Source of the DNA: JAZKIX01 sp040384645
Lineage (GTDB): Bacteria > Pseudomonadota > Gammaproteobacteria > Burkholderiales > Burkholderiaceae_D
NCBI GenBank assembly: GCA_040384645.1
Contig: JAZKIX010000005.1
Location: 1-19,701 of the forward strand
Direction of reading: 5' to 3'
Length of the DNA: 19,701 nt
Shown here: piece after piece, positions 1 to 6,683 of the stretch
Position numbering within the stretch: position 1 is the stretch's first letter
Layout of the letters: each line of letters starts with the position of its first letter
The notes under the pieces: model-generated
The model's input: the letters and a program-made list of their open reading frames with translations, nothing else
The model's database searches: none
What the model was told of the DNA's origin: nothing
Program-made: the position numbers and the translations under genes

Positions 1-1
1 T

Positions 2-376
2 ATGCCGGCCGATTTTGACACCCATAGCTTTTTGCGTAATGCAAAAACCTATTTCATCCGTCTGCAAGCGGCATGGGATAAAGCCGATATCCATGACTTG
101 CGTGAATTTACTTCGCCGGAAATGTATGCCGAACTGCGCTTGCAATTGCAAGAGCGCGGCGCTACCGAGAATCATACCGACGTGGTATCGCTCAATGGCG
201 AACTGCTAGGGGTGGAAATAGTGAGCCATGGCTATCTGGCCCGCGTGAAATTTAGCGGCACCATGAAGGAATCCTTGAACGCGCCGGCGGAATCCTTTGC
301 CGAGGTGTGGAATATGTCGAAACCGAAGTCGGGCGCCACTGGCTGGGTGCTTGCAGGAATTCAACAAATTTCCTGA
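2..376 (+). CDS. Tim44-like domain protein, C-terminal part (5' end outside window)
   Basis: The last 124 residues of a protein resembling the C-terminal Tim44-like domain of small bacterial membrane-anchored proteins. The visible part has the alternating helix and strand pattern of that domain, with conserved-looking stretches such as FTSPEMYAEL and the strand pair around EIVSHGYLARVKFSG, and ends in WVLAGIQQIS. The ATG at position 2 is probably an internal methionine, because family members are longer and carry an N-terminal hydrophobic or Gly/Ala-rich segment not seen here. In related Burkholderiales a gene of this kind sits just upstream of ubiJ and ubiB, which matches this position. A terminator follows at 437-468. 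Function is unknown; a role at the membrane is inferred only from the family. Confidence 0.75.
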   Translation: MPADFDTHSFLRNAKTYFIRLQAAWDKADIHDLREFTSPEMYAELRLQLQERGATENHTDVVSLNGELLGVEIVSHGYLARVKFSGTMKESLNAPAESFAEVWNMSKPKSGATGWVLAGIQQIS

Positions 377-436
377 GTGATTTATGCGCTTAATCTGGTG
401 CAACTGCCTTGAGCCAGCCTCAAGCTGGTAAACTTC

Positions 437-468
437 AAACCGCCCCTGAATCCTCATGGGCGGTTTTT
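437..468 (+). terminator. Rho-independent terminator between the Tim44-like gene and ubiJ
   Basis: A perfect 9-bp stem, AAACCGCCC (437-445) with GGGCGGTTT (458-466), has a 12-nt loop and ends in a run of five T (464-468). It lies about 60 nt after the stop of the Tim44-like gene and ends only about 11 nt before the preferred ubiJ start, so it also rules against the alternative ATG at 456, which would start inside the hairpin. Confidence 0.8.
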
Positions 469-479
469 CTTTGGCGACC

Positions 480-1112
480 ATGATTCCTCAGATTTTGTTT
501 AATGGCTTGACTACTGCAATTAATCACGTGCTGGCCGACGAGCCTTGGGCTCGCGCCAGGCTGGCCGCACATGTCGGCAAGGTTGCCTGCTTTGATGCCG
601 GCGTGGTCAATATCAAGCTGACGGTGACCGCTGACAGCTTGCTGCAAGCGCTGGCCTACGCGACAGCGAGCGAGGCCGTGCCCGATGTCACGATCAAGGC
701 CAAGCTGGCGGATTTGCCGCTGATCGCGCAAAATCCGGCGCGTGCGTTCTCCTATGTCAAGGTGGAAGGCGATGCCGATTTTGCCAATACAATTTCGCAA
801 TTGAGCCAGGGTTTGCGCTGGGATGCAGAAGCCGATTTGAGCAAAGTAGTCGGCGATATTGCCGCCGTGCGCCTGGTTGCGGGGGCGAAATCGCTAGTGC
901 AGAACGCCCGCGTGACGCATCAAAAAATAAGTGAAAATGTCGCCGAATTTCTGCTTGAAGAGCAGCCGATGCTGGTGCGGCCAGAAATGGTGGACGATTT
1001 TGGCAACGCGGTTGCAAAGACGCGCGACGACGTGGAGCGGCTACAAAAACGTTTGGAAAAACTCGATTTGCTGTTCGCAAAAAACGCCGCTGTCTCGAAC
1101 GGCCAAGCATAG
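480..1112 (+). CDS. ubiJ: Ubiquinone biosynthesis accessory factor UbiJ (SCP2 domain)
   Basis: A 210-residue protein directly upstream of ubiB. The N-terminal half (about residues 8-105) looks like an SCP2 sterol-carrier-type lipid-binding domain, with alternating strands such as VVNIKLTVTADSLLQAL and PDVTIKAKLADLPLI. The C-terminus forms a predicted amphipathic coiled coil (DDVERLQKRLEKLDLLF). In E. coli, UbiJ binds ubiquinone intermediates through its SCP2 domain and supports the soluble Ubi complex. I chose the ATG at 480 because the in-frame ATG at 456 lies within the terminator hairpin. No strong ribosome binding site is visible. ubiB follows 65 nt later on the same strand, so co-transcription is likely. 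The assignment rests on domain type plus position; an unnamed SCP2 protein is the alternative. Confidence 0.82.
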   Translation: MIPQILFNGLTTAINHVLADEPWARARLAAHVGKVACFDAGVVNIKLTVTADSLLQALAYATASEAVPDVTIKAKLADLPLIAQNPARAFSYVKVEGDADFANTISQLSQGLRWDAEADLSKVVGDIAAVRLVAGAKSLVQNARVTHQKISENVAEFLLEEQPMLVRPEMVDDFGNAVAKTRDDVERLQKRLEKLDLLFAKNAAVSNGQA

Positions 1113-1177
1113 GCATGCATTGTGCAAATAGCTTGTTTAAAATTCTGTCACCCGCTAACCCTGTCCATCGAGCCTAA

Positions 1178-2761
1178 ATGATATTGAAATTTCTGCGTGT
1201 CCTCAAAATCATGCGTGTTGCGGTACGTTATGGTCTCGATGAAATTGCCATTGCCGGGTTGCGGGTGCCGCGCACCGCCAGGCTGATCGATACCGTTATT
1301 TTCTGGCGCGATATTTCGGCGCCGCGCGGGCAACGCTTGCGGATGGCGCTGGAAGACCTGGGGCCGATTTTTGTTAAATTTGGCCAAGTGTTGTCGACCC
1401 GGCGTGATTTGATGCCGCCCGACATTGCCGATGAGCTAGCCGCTTTGCAGGATCGTGTACCGCCTTTTGATTCTGAACTGGCCATCGCCCAGATCAAGAA
1501 ATCGCTGGGCGCACATCCTGATGAATTGTTTGCTAGTTTCGAGCGGGTTCCGGTGGCCTCGGCGTCGATTGCGCAAGTCCATTTCGCTACCCTGAAAAAC
1601 GGCAAGGAAGTGGCGGTCAAGGTCTTGCGCCCCGGCATGAAGAAATCGATCGATGAAGATGTGGCGTTGATGCATATTGCCGCCGGTTGGGTTGAGCGGT
1701 TCTGGGCCGATGGCAAGCGGCTGAAAGCGCGGGAAGTGGTGGGCGAATTCGACAAATACCTGCATGACGAGCTTGACCTGATGCGCGAAGCCGCCAACGG
1801 CAGCCAGTTGCGGCGCAATTTTGCCGAATCGAAGATGTTGATGGCGCCGGAGATGGAATGGGATTATTGCTCCAGCAGCGTGATCGTGATGGAACGCATG
1901 CGCGGCGTGCCGATTTCGCAAATCGACCGGCTGGTGGCGGCCGGCGTTGACGTCAAGAAGCTGGCGCGCGATGGCGTCGAGATCTTTTTTACGCAAGTGT
2001 TTCGCGATGGTTTCTTTCACGCTGATATGCATCCCGGCAATATTTTGGTGTCGGTTGAGGCAGCCACCTTGGGTTGTTATATCGCGCTCGATTTTGGCAT
2101 CGTCGGCACCTTGAGCGATTTCGATAAAGACTATCTGTCGCAAAATTTCCTGGCCTTTTTCCGGCGCGATTACAAACGGGTAGCAGAGGCGCATATCGAA
2201 TCCGGTTGGGCGCCTAAAGAGACGCGGGTCGATGAACTGGAAGCGGCGGTGCGCGCCTGTTGCGAGCCGATATTCGACCGGCCGCTACGCGATATTTCCT
2301 TTGGACTGGTGTTGCTGCGCCTGTTCCAGACGTCGCGCCGCTTCAATATTGAAGTGCAGCCGCAATTGGTGTTATTGCAAAAGACCTTGCTCAATATCGA
2401 AGGCCTCGGACGCCAGCTCGACCCCGACCTGGACTTGTGGAAAACCGCCAAACCCTATCTTGAAAATTGGATGAGCGAACAGATCGGCTGGCGCGGTTTA
2501 TGGGATCGCTTGAAGGCGGAGGCGCCGCGCTACAACCAAATCTTGCCGCAATTGCCGCGCCTGATCCATCAGGCCCTGACTAAATCCATAGAGCTGCAAC
2601 CGGCGTCACATGGCATTCCAAGCGAATTGCTGGCGAATTTGATCGCGGAGCAAAAACGTACCAATTTGCTATTGGGATTCATCCTGTATTTTGCATGTGG
2701 TGCTGGCGTGGGCATCTTGCTCATGCAAATAGTGACACGCTGGTCGCATTTAATTTCCTGA
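1178..2761 (+). CDS. ubiB: Ubiquinone biosynthesis protein UbiB (ABC1/ADCK-type atypical kinase/ATPase)
   Basis: A 527-residue member of the UbiB/COQ8 family, which supports aerobic ubiquinone synthesis at the inner membrane. Diagnostic motifs appear in order: KFGQ (67-70) of the family-specific N-terminal extension, the alanine-rich nucleotide loop ASASIAQ (126-132) that replaces the usual glycine-rich loop, the nucleotide-binding lysine in VAVKVLRPG (K147), the ELDLMREAAN segment near 197-206, HADMHPGN (280-287) and the DFG metal motif (304-306). The C-terminus carries a hydrophobic segment (LLLGFILYFACGAGVGILL), the membrane anchor typical of bacterial UbiB. Length is normal for the family. 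ubiJ lies upstream, consistent with a ubiquinone operon. There is no clear terminator after it, only a short CTGGC/GCCAG hairpin near 2776-2791 without a T run. Confidence 0.97.
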   Translation: MILKFLRVLKIMRVAVRYGLDEIAIAGLRVPRTARLIDTVIFWRDISAPRGQRLRMALEDLGPIFVKFGQVLSTRRDLMPPDIADELAALQDRVPPFDSELAIAQIKKSLGAHPDELFASFERVPVASASIAQVHFATLKNGKEVAVKVLRPGMKKSIDEDVALMHIAAGWVERFWADGKRLKAREVVGEFDKYLHDELDLMREAANGSQLRRNFAESKMLMAPEMEWDYCSSSVIVMERMRGVPISQIDRLVAAGVDVKKLARDGVEIFFTQVFRDGFFHADMHPGNILVSVEAATLGCYIALDFGIVGTLSDFDKDYLSQNFLAFFRRDYKRVAEAHIESGWAPKETRVDELEAAVRACCEPIFDRPLRDISFGLVLLRLFQTSRRFNIEVQPQLVLLQKTLLNIEGLGRQLDPDLDLWKTAKPYLENWMSEQIGWRGLWDRLKAEAPRYNQILPQLPRLIHQALTKSIELQPASHGIPSELLANLIAEQKRTNLLLGFILYFACGAGVGILLMQIVTRWSHLIS

Positions 2762-2809
2762 CTTTCAAGCTTGATCTGGCAAGTGGGCCAGCGATCATAA
2801 AATCTGGAT

Positions 2810-2839
2810 CTGAAAAGCTAGAGCTAAAACCTTTATAAT
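2810..2839 (+). promoter_or_regulatory. Candidate sigma-70 promoter for fmdB-DUF502-aspS
   Basis: A perfect -10 hexamer TATAAT lies at 2834-2839, about 34 nt before the fmdB start codon. A weak -35 match, CTGAAA (2810-2815), lies 18 nt upstream. The position between ubiB and fmdB suits the start of a new transcription unit. The -35 quality is poor, so this is a prediction from sequence only. Confidence 0.45.
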
Positions 2840-2872
2840 CCGGGGTTTTGTACGATTTCCCTGAGGTTTCTG

Positions 2873-3235
2873 ATGCCGATTTACGCTTACCGCTGTGAAA
2901 CCTGTGGTTTTGCCAAAGATGTATTGCAAAAAATGTCCGATCCGCAATTGACAGACTGCTTGTCTTGCGGCCAGCCGACCTTCAAGAAACAAGTCACCGC
3001 AGCCGGCTTCCAGCTCAAGGGTTCGGGCTGGTACGTTACTGATTTCCGCGGCGGCAAGAGCGGCACCTCTGCGCCACCGGTCGAATCCGGCGCTGCGGCT
3101 CCCGCAACCGCCACCAGTACTGCCGCTACACCGGCAAGTACTACTACTAGTCCTGCGCCGGTGACAACGACCACGACCACCAGCAGCGATAGCAGTAACA
3201 GCAGCAAATCCAGCACCAAGACACCTTCCGCTTAA
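2873..3235 (+). CDS. FmdB-family zinc ribbon protein with Ser/Thr/Ala/Pro-rich tail
   Basis: A 120-residue protein starting MPIYAYRC, the classic opening of the FmdB/CxxC_CXXC_SSSS regulatory-protein family. Two CxxC knuckles, C8-C11 and C29-C32, form a predicted zinc ribbon, followed by the conserved GSGWYVTDFR segment. After about residue 65 the protein becomes a low-complexity tail of Ser, Thr, Ala and Pro with short runs of threonine. A purine-rich TGAGG lies a few bases before the ATG. It begins a likely three-gene unit with the DUF502 gene (14 nt downstream) and aspS, an arrangement I recall from other betaproteobacteria. The molecular function of the family is not settled; the name derives from a formamidase-associated regulator. 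Confidence 0.9.
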   Translation: MPIYAYRCETCGFAKDVLQKMSDPQLTDCLSCGQPTFKKQVTAAGFQLKGSGWYVTDFRGGKSGTSAPPVESGAAAPATATSTAATPASTTTSPAPVTTTTTTSSDSSNSSKSSTKTPSA

Positions 3236-3249
3236 GCCCAGAGAACCTG

Positions 3250-3861
3250 ATGCGTAAATATTTCATCACCGGATTATTGGTTCTGGTACCGCTTGCGATC
3301 ACCTTGTGGGTGTTGCATCTGATCATTGGCACCATGGATCAATCGCTGTTGTTATTGCCCGAAGCATGGCAGCCGAAGCAATTGATCGGCTTTCATATTC
3401 CTGGACTCGGCACCATCTTGACGCTGCTGATTATTTTTCTTACCGGTTTATTAGCCCGCAATTTTGTCGGTAATTATGTGGTCGAAATATGGGAAAGCTT
3501 GTTGCAGCGCATTCCCGTCGTCAACTCGCTGTATTCCAGCATCAAGCAAGTCTCTGACACGCTGTTTTCATCGTCCGGCAATGCTTTCCGCAAGGCGGTA
3601 CTGATACCTTACCCGCGCCAGGGTTCGTGGACGATTGCCTTTTTGACCGGTGTGCCGGGCGGCGATGTACGCAATCATTTGCAGGGCGATTATGTCAGCG
3701 TGTACGTCCCAACCACGCCGAACCCGACCTCTGGATTTTTTCTGATGATGCTGAAAACGGACGTGGTCGAACTGGATATGAGCGTCGACGCTGCGCTCAA
3801 ATACATTGTCTCGATGGGTGTGGTTGCGCCTGAACATCCGATCCTGATTGCGAAGAAATAG
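3250..3861 (+). CDS. DUF502 family membrane protein
   Basis: A 203-residue inner-membrane protein of the DUF502 family. Two hydrophobic segments are visible: residues 4-27 (YFITGLLVLVPLAITLWVL and following) and about 53-75 (GLGTILTLLIIFLTGLLARNF). The family signature RIPVVNSLYSSIKQVSD follows, then a soluble domain with the typical VYVPTTPNPTSGF loop. Length is normal. It starts 14 nt after the fmdB stop and precedes aspS by 99 nt, so it probably belongs to the same transcription unit. No biochemical function is established for the family that I can name; membrane location is inferred from the hydrophobic segments. Confidence 0.93.
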   Translation: MRKYFITGLLVLVPLAITLWVLHLIIGTMDQSLLLLPEAWQPKQLIGFHIPGLGTILTLLIIFLTGLLARNFVGNYVVEIWESLLQRIPVVNSLYSSIKQVSDTLFSSSGNAFRKAVLIPYPRQGSWTIAFLTGVPGGDVRNHLQGDYVSVYVPTTPNPTSGFFLMMLKTDVVELDMSVDAALKYIVSMGVVAPEHPILIAKK

Positions 3862-3960
3862 GCTGCGGTGGCGATGCAAATGCGCCAATATCGGATCAAG
3901 CCCGCGAGCAAATTGATTTTTTTAACGAACAAACATTTTTGATACTGACTGGTAAATAAC

Positions 3961-5766
3961 ATGTCCATGCGAACCCATTATTGCGGCCTCACCACTGAAG
4001 CGCTGCTCGGCCAAACCGTTAGCCTGTGCGGCTGGGTGCATCGCCGGCGCGACCACGGCGGCGTTATTTTCATCGACTTGCGCGATCGCGAAGGCTTGGT
4101 GCAAATCGTTTGCAATCCTGAGCAAGCCGACGTGTTCAAAGCGGCCGAAGCAGTGCGTAATGAGTTTTGCCTGCGCGTCACCGGCGTGGTCAGCAACCGC
4201 CTCGAAGGCACCGTCAACAGCAACTTGGCATCGGGCAAGATCGAAGTGGTCTGCGCAGCGCTGGAAGTATTGAATCCATCGGTGACGCCACCGTTCCAGC
4301 TCGACGACGACAACCTGTCGGAAACCACCCGCCTGACCCATCGCGTACTCGACCTGCGCCGTCCGCAGATGCAAAACAATCTGCGCCTGCGTTACAAAGT
4401 GACGATGGAAGTACGCAAATTCCTCGACGCCAACGGCTTCATCGATATCGAAACCCCGATGCTGACCAAGTCGACGCCCGAAGGCGCGCGCGATTACCTG
4501 GTGCCGTCACGGGTCAATGCAGGCAATTTTTTCGCCTTGCCGCAATCGCCGCAATTGTTCAAGCAATTGCTGATGGTGGCCAACTTCGACCGCTATTACC
4601 AAATTACCAAATGTTTCCGCGACGAAGATTTGCGCGCTGATCGCCAGCCGGAATTTACCCAGATTGATTGCGAAACCTCGTTCATGAGCGAGCAGGAAAT
4701 CCGCGATATGTTCGAAGGCATGATCCGCCTAGTGTTCAAGAACACGCTCAACATCGATCTGCCGAACCCGTTCCCGGTGATGGATTTCGCCGACGCCATG
4801 GGCTTGTATGGTTCAGATAAACCAGATATGCGCGTCAAGCTTGAATTCACCGACCTGACCGCGGTAATGAAGGATGTAGATTTCAAGGTGTTCAGCGGCG
4901 CCGCCAATATGGACGGCGGCCGTGTGGTTGGCTTGCGTGTACCGGGCGGCGGCGCCATGCCTCGTTCCGAGATTGATGCCTACACGCAATTCGTCGCCAT
5001 CTACGGCGCCAAAGGTTTGGCTTACATCAAGGTCAATGAAAAAGTCAAAGGCCGCGACGGTTTGCAATCGCCGATCGTCAAGAACCTGCACGACGCTGCC
5101 CTGGCTCAAATCATTGAACAAACCGGCGCACAGGATGGAGACCTGATTTTCTTTGGCGCTGATAAAGCCAAGATCGTCAACGACGCCATCGGCGCTTTGC
5201 GTGTCAAGATCGGCCATAGCGATTTCGGCAAGAAAGTCGGCTTGTTCGACGATGTGTGGAAGCCGCTCTGGGTCATCGATTTCCCGATGTTTGAATACGA
5301 TGAAGGCAGCGCCCGCTGGAACGCGACGCACCATCCTTTCACCGCACCGAAAGACGGCCACGAAGACATGCTCGAAACCGATCCAGGCAAGTGCATCGCC
5401 AAGGCTTACGACATGGTCTTGAATGGTTGGGAATTGGGCGGCGGGTCAGTGCGTATCCATCGCGCCGAAGTGCAGAGCAAAGTATTCCGTGCCCTCAAAA
5501 TCGATGCCGAAGAAGCGCAACTCAAGTTTGGCTTTTTGCTCGATGCCCTGCAATACGGCGCGCCACCGCACGGCGGCCTGGCGTTTGGCCTGGATCGGAT
5601 CGTGACCATGATGACCGGATCGGATTCAATCCGCGACGTGATCGCCTTCCCGAAAACCCAGCGCGCCCAATGCTTGTTGACCCAAGCGCCATCGGAAGTG
5701 GATGAAAAGCAATTGAAAGAATTGCATATCCGCCTGCGTAGTGTGGAACCTGTCATCAAGGCGTAA
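3961..5766 (+). CDS. aspS: Aspartate--tRNA ligase, predicted nondiscriminating (Asp/Asn)
   Basis: A 601-residue bacterial-type class IIb synthetase that charges tRNA with aspartate in the cytoplasm. An N-terminal OB-fold anticodon-binding domain (about 1-110) is followed by the catalytic core with QSPQLFKQLLM, motif 2 (FRDEDLRADRQPEFTQID), the bacterial GAD insertion, and motif 3 (GLAFGLDRIV) near the C-terminus. In the anticodon-binding domain the segment WVHRRRDHGG carries histidine (H32), where discriminating enzymes such as that of E. coli have leucine. This histidine is associated with AspRS enzymes that also charge tRNA-Asn, with GatCAB converting Asp-tRNA-Asn afterwards. That specificity is inference from one position. 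The gene follows the DUF502 gene and ends at a strong terminator. Confidence 0.98.
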   Translation: MSMRTHYCGLTTEALLGQTVSLCGWVHRRRDHGGVIFIDLRDREGLVQIVCNPEQADVFKAAEAVRNEFCLRVTGVVSNRLEGTVNSNLASGKIEVVCAALEVLNPSVTPPFQLDDDNLSETTRLTHRVLDLRRPQMQNNLRLRYKVTMEVRKFLDANGFIDIETPMLTKSTPEGARDYLVPSRVNAGNFFALPQSPQLFKQLLMVANFDRYYQITKCFRDEDLRADRQPEFTQIDCETSFMSEQEIRDMFEGMIRLVFKNTLNIDLPNPFPVMDFADAMGLYGSDKPDMRVKLEFTDLTAVMKDVDFKVFSGAANMDGGRVVGLRVPGGGAMPRSEIDAYTQFVAIYGAKGLAYIKVNEKVKGRDGLQSPIVKNLHDAALAQIIEQTGAQDGDLIFFGADKAKIVNDAIGALRVKIGHSDFGKKVGLFDDVWKPLWVIDFPMFEYDEGSARWNATHHPFTAPKDGHEDMLETDPGKCIAKAYDMVLNGWELGGGSVRIHRAEVQSKVFRALKIDAEEAQLKFGFLLDALQYGAPPHGGLAFGLDRIVTMMTGSDSIRDVIAFPKTQRAQCLLTQAPSEVDEKQLKELHIRLRSVEPVIKA

Positions 5767-5788
5767 ATTACACGCTTTGCTGCATAAT

Positions 5789-5814
5789 AAAAGCGCGGAT
5801 TTCCGCGCTTTTTT
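5789..5814 (+). terminator. Rho-independent terminator after aspS
   Basis: The 10-bp stem AAAAGCGCGG / CCGCGCTTTT has a 4-nt loop (ATTT) and runs into a T tract at 5809-5814. It lies 22 nt after the aspS stop and just before nudB, which begins at 5840, so nudB is probably expressed from its own start or by readthrough. Confidence 0.88.
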
Positions 5815-5839
5815 ATTGCGTTTTCGAAAATGAAATCCG

Positions 5840-6293
5840 ATGTATAAAATCCCCGAATCGATCCTGGTTGTCATCCATACCGCTGCCCTTGATGTCTTGC
5901 TGATTGAGCGCACCGACAAGCCCGGTTATTGGCAATCGGTGACCGGATCGAAAGACACCTTGGAAGAACCCTTGCGAGATACCGCAATACGTGAAGTGGG
6001 GGAGGAAACCGGTATTTTGATTGACGACGGTTTTGTGGACGGCAAGGCCGTGCCATGCACCAATTTGTGCGACTGGCATTTGTCCAATATCTATGAGATT
6101 TACCCGGTCTGGCGCCATCGTTACGCACCCGGCGTGACACGCAATACCGAGCATGTGTTCGGTCTGCTGGTGCCGGCGGACACGCCAATTGTCCTTAGTC
6201 CGCGCGAACACTTGCAATATCAATGGTTGCCTTACCGCGANNNNNNNNNNCAATGCCGAAGCGATCCTGCAATTGCCGCGCCATGTTGAGTAA
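5840..6293 (+). CDS. nudB: Dihydroneopterin triphosphate diphosphatase NudB (interrupted by assembly gap)
   Basis: A Nudix hydrolase that removes pyrophosphate from dihydroneopterin triphosphate in folate synthesis. The opening YKIPESILVVIHT, the WQSVTGS segment and RHRYAPGVTRNTEH match NudB closely. The Nudix box runs from G36 through R51-E52 and E55-E56-x-G58. The start is fixed by an in-frame stop at 5831. A run of ten N at 6241-6250 breaks the frame: as written the reading continues wrongly, but the frame offset by one after the gap gives NAEAILQLPRHVE and a TAA at 6291-6293, which fits a NudB C-terminus. The true gap is therefore probably a multiple of three and longer than ten. The gene looks intact in the organism. 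This is the last conserved gene before the accessory segment. Confidence 0.88.
6241..6250. other. Assembly gap (10 N) inside nudB
   Basis: Ten N of unknown true length. Reading frames before and after it are out of register by one base, although both sides code for recognisable NudB. Judging from the homologue pattern (QWLPYR before, NAEAIL after), about ten residues are missing. Confidence 0.97.
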
Positions 6294-6683
6294 GCTAAAG
6301 ATCGTTAAATCCGATTGCTCGATCAATCGGTTGGCAGCATAGGCCTACACCGGGCGACACTCAATTGAGCCAGTGCCATGCAGACTTGGTCAATACATTC
6401 ACAAAAGCAATGTCTGATATGTTCAATGTCAATTGGCGATAGTTGTGGCGACGCAGCATAATTCGCCTGTCTCTTCTATTCTCCTCCTAGAAAATAGATT
6501 TTAGCCCGCCTTCATCGGTGGGCTTTTTTTTTGCCTGGAACTTTGCGTGTACGGAAAAATTTATCGCCATCAACAAGGTCAGTAGCGACTAGCCTTTACT
6601 TGTTGCAGACGTGGAGCAGATTATGGCAACGATGAAACAAGTCGTGATAGAGCCATGCTTCGCGTTGCAGTCAGGATTGCGTA
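6294..6683. other. Intergenic region between nudB and the glycosyltransferase-sulfotransferase gene
   Basis: A non-coding stretch of about 390 nt marking the left edge of the accessory segment. It contains a perfect 7-bp hairpin, CCGATTG / CAATCGG (6311-6330), 17 nt after the nudB stop, and a clear + strand terminator at 6503-6532. A 36-codon reading frame with a well-spaced GGAG lies at 6623-6733. I see no tRNA, no integrase and no obvious attachment-site repeat. Confidence 0.6.
6503..6532 (+). terminator. Rho-independent terminator at left edge of accessory segment
   Basis: The 8-bp stem AGCCCGCC / GGTGGGCT (one G-T pair) has a TTCATC loop and is followed by nine T (6524-6532). The T run is on the + strand, so it ends rightward transcription from nudB or from an unrecognised short transcript, not the leftward gene that ends at 6684. 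Confidence 0.8.

Noticed and set aside
1436..2194. A 252-codon open frame on the - strand
   Set aside because: Wholly antisense to ubiB, which carries all family motifs; the reverse translation is His/Gln-rich with no domain.
2887..3219. A - strand frame with runs of Val and Leu that looks like a membrane protein
   Set aside because: It is the reverse of the Thr/Ser/Ala-rich tail of the FmdB protein; hydrophobicity arises from complementing ACN and GCN codons.
6311..6330. Hairpin CCGATTG/CAATCGG as a terminator of nudB
   Set aside because: No T run follows; a much better terminator lies at 6503-6532. It may only be a weak RNA 3' structure.
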